Of a DNA stretch of 20,970 nt, positions 20,437 through 20,970 are shown piece by piece. The notes beneath the pieces were generated by a model. That model saw nothing but the letters and a program-made list of their open reading frames with translations, was not told the origin of the DNA and did no database searches. This stretch comes from Pelargonium cotyledonis (Eukaryota > Streptophyta > Magnoliopsida > Geraniales > Geraniaceae). The DNA is taken from positions 1 through 20,970 of the forward strand of contig JAYMTA010001245.1 of assembly GCA_036897625.1 (NCBI GenBank), read 5' to 3'. Positions within the stretch are counted from its first letter, which is position 1. Every line of letters begins with the position of its first letter. The position numbers were made by a program, and so were the translations under genes.

Positions 20437-20970
20437 TCTCTCTCTCTCTCACTGTGACTGGGTCTTCTCTGTGAAGCTTTTTGAGTGTCAAATAGTTTTA
20501 TAACTATAAACTCCGTATATTGAGGATTTTGATTCATATATTTAATATTTTAGTGTATTACTTCTGCGAATGGGACGAAAAGGTGAAGCTCGAGGATTGT
20601 GTATTGTGAATTAGAAATAAAATTTGAACTTTTTTATTTGCTTTTCGAGCACCTTAAGATTGATTATTCTAATATTTTCCCATTAAAAACTCATAATTGA
20701 ATTTCGTGGATTTTCCTTTATTATTTTATTGAATTTATTGCAATTACTTTGTTGACTTTTATCCATGATCTTCCCCGACAGTTTTAAGCCTATTTATTGG
20801 CCTTGTAAATGACTAATCAGTGGTTACAGGAAATAACAAAAGACAAGCAAAAATAGTAAGATACACTTAATTATTACCTGGGAAAAGTATTTTTATAGTT
20901 GGAAAATGTTCAATTTTTATCTATTTTTAATTTTTGTTCTTGAACTGGAGAACCAAATTGAAAATATATA
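20437..20970 (-). promoter_or_regulatory. PIAL2: PIAL promoter side, with TATA box and GA-rich leader
   Basis: On the minus strand TATAAAA lies at 20502-20496, about 60 bases before the ATG, which would place transcription start near 20465-20470 and give a leader of about 30 bases. A GA repeat (GAGAGAGAGAGA) ends right at the ATG, at about 20438-20450. GA/CT repeats near start sites are common in plant promoters. The rest, up to the window edge, is AT-rich without a gene. Confidence 0.5.

Overview
The window is nuclear DNA of a flowering plant, most likely a eudicot. The evidence is AT-rich spacers, GT-AG introns, plant-type protein families and a crowd of plant transposon remnants. I saw no prokaryotic operon, CRISPR array or self-contained new defence-type system. 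The interest lies in gene structure and in small mobile elements with readable ends.

Layout. (1) 1-2019, plus strand: the 3' four exons of a ubiquitin-conjugating enzyme E2 of the plant UBC4/5/6 group; its 5' exons lie outside the window. Its third intron (1.3 kb) carries two repeat-like stretches. (2) 3048-4269, minus strand: a kelch/beta-propeller-like host gene, broken by one in-frame stop and two frameshifts. (3) 4270-5800: AT-rich spacer. (4) About 5800-10420: a transposon-dense block. In order it holds a CACTA terminus with subterminal repeats, a 1.08-kb LINE-type retroposon with target-site duplications and an internal 180-bp tandem duplication, a minus-strand LINE fragment (zf-RVT region), a broken Ty1/Copia fossil with its 3' LTR, and a possible LTR on the minus strand. 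(5) 10816-10946, minus: an orphan first exon that resembles the N-terminal domain of HIP/FAM10 Hsp70-interacting proteins; no later exons are visible. (6) 11940-20436, minus: a complete 16-exon gene for a PIAL-type SUMO E3/E4 ligase (about 843 residues), with SP-RING zinc finger and SUMO-interacting motif. (7) 20437-20970: the PIAL promoter side.

How the genes relate. The two recognisable intact genes both belong to protein modification by ubiquitin-like tags (an E2 of ubiquitin and a ligase of SUMO), but they lie 10 kb apart in opposite orientation and nothing suggests a functional cluster. Exon borders of the PIAL gene were derived by reading GT-AG sites and keeping the frame across all 15 joins. 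They are self-consistent but not backed by transcripts.
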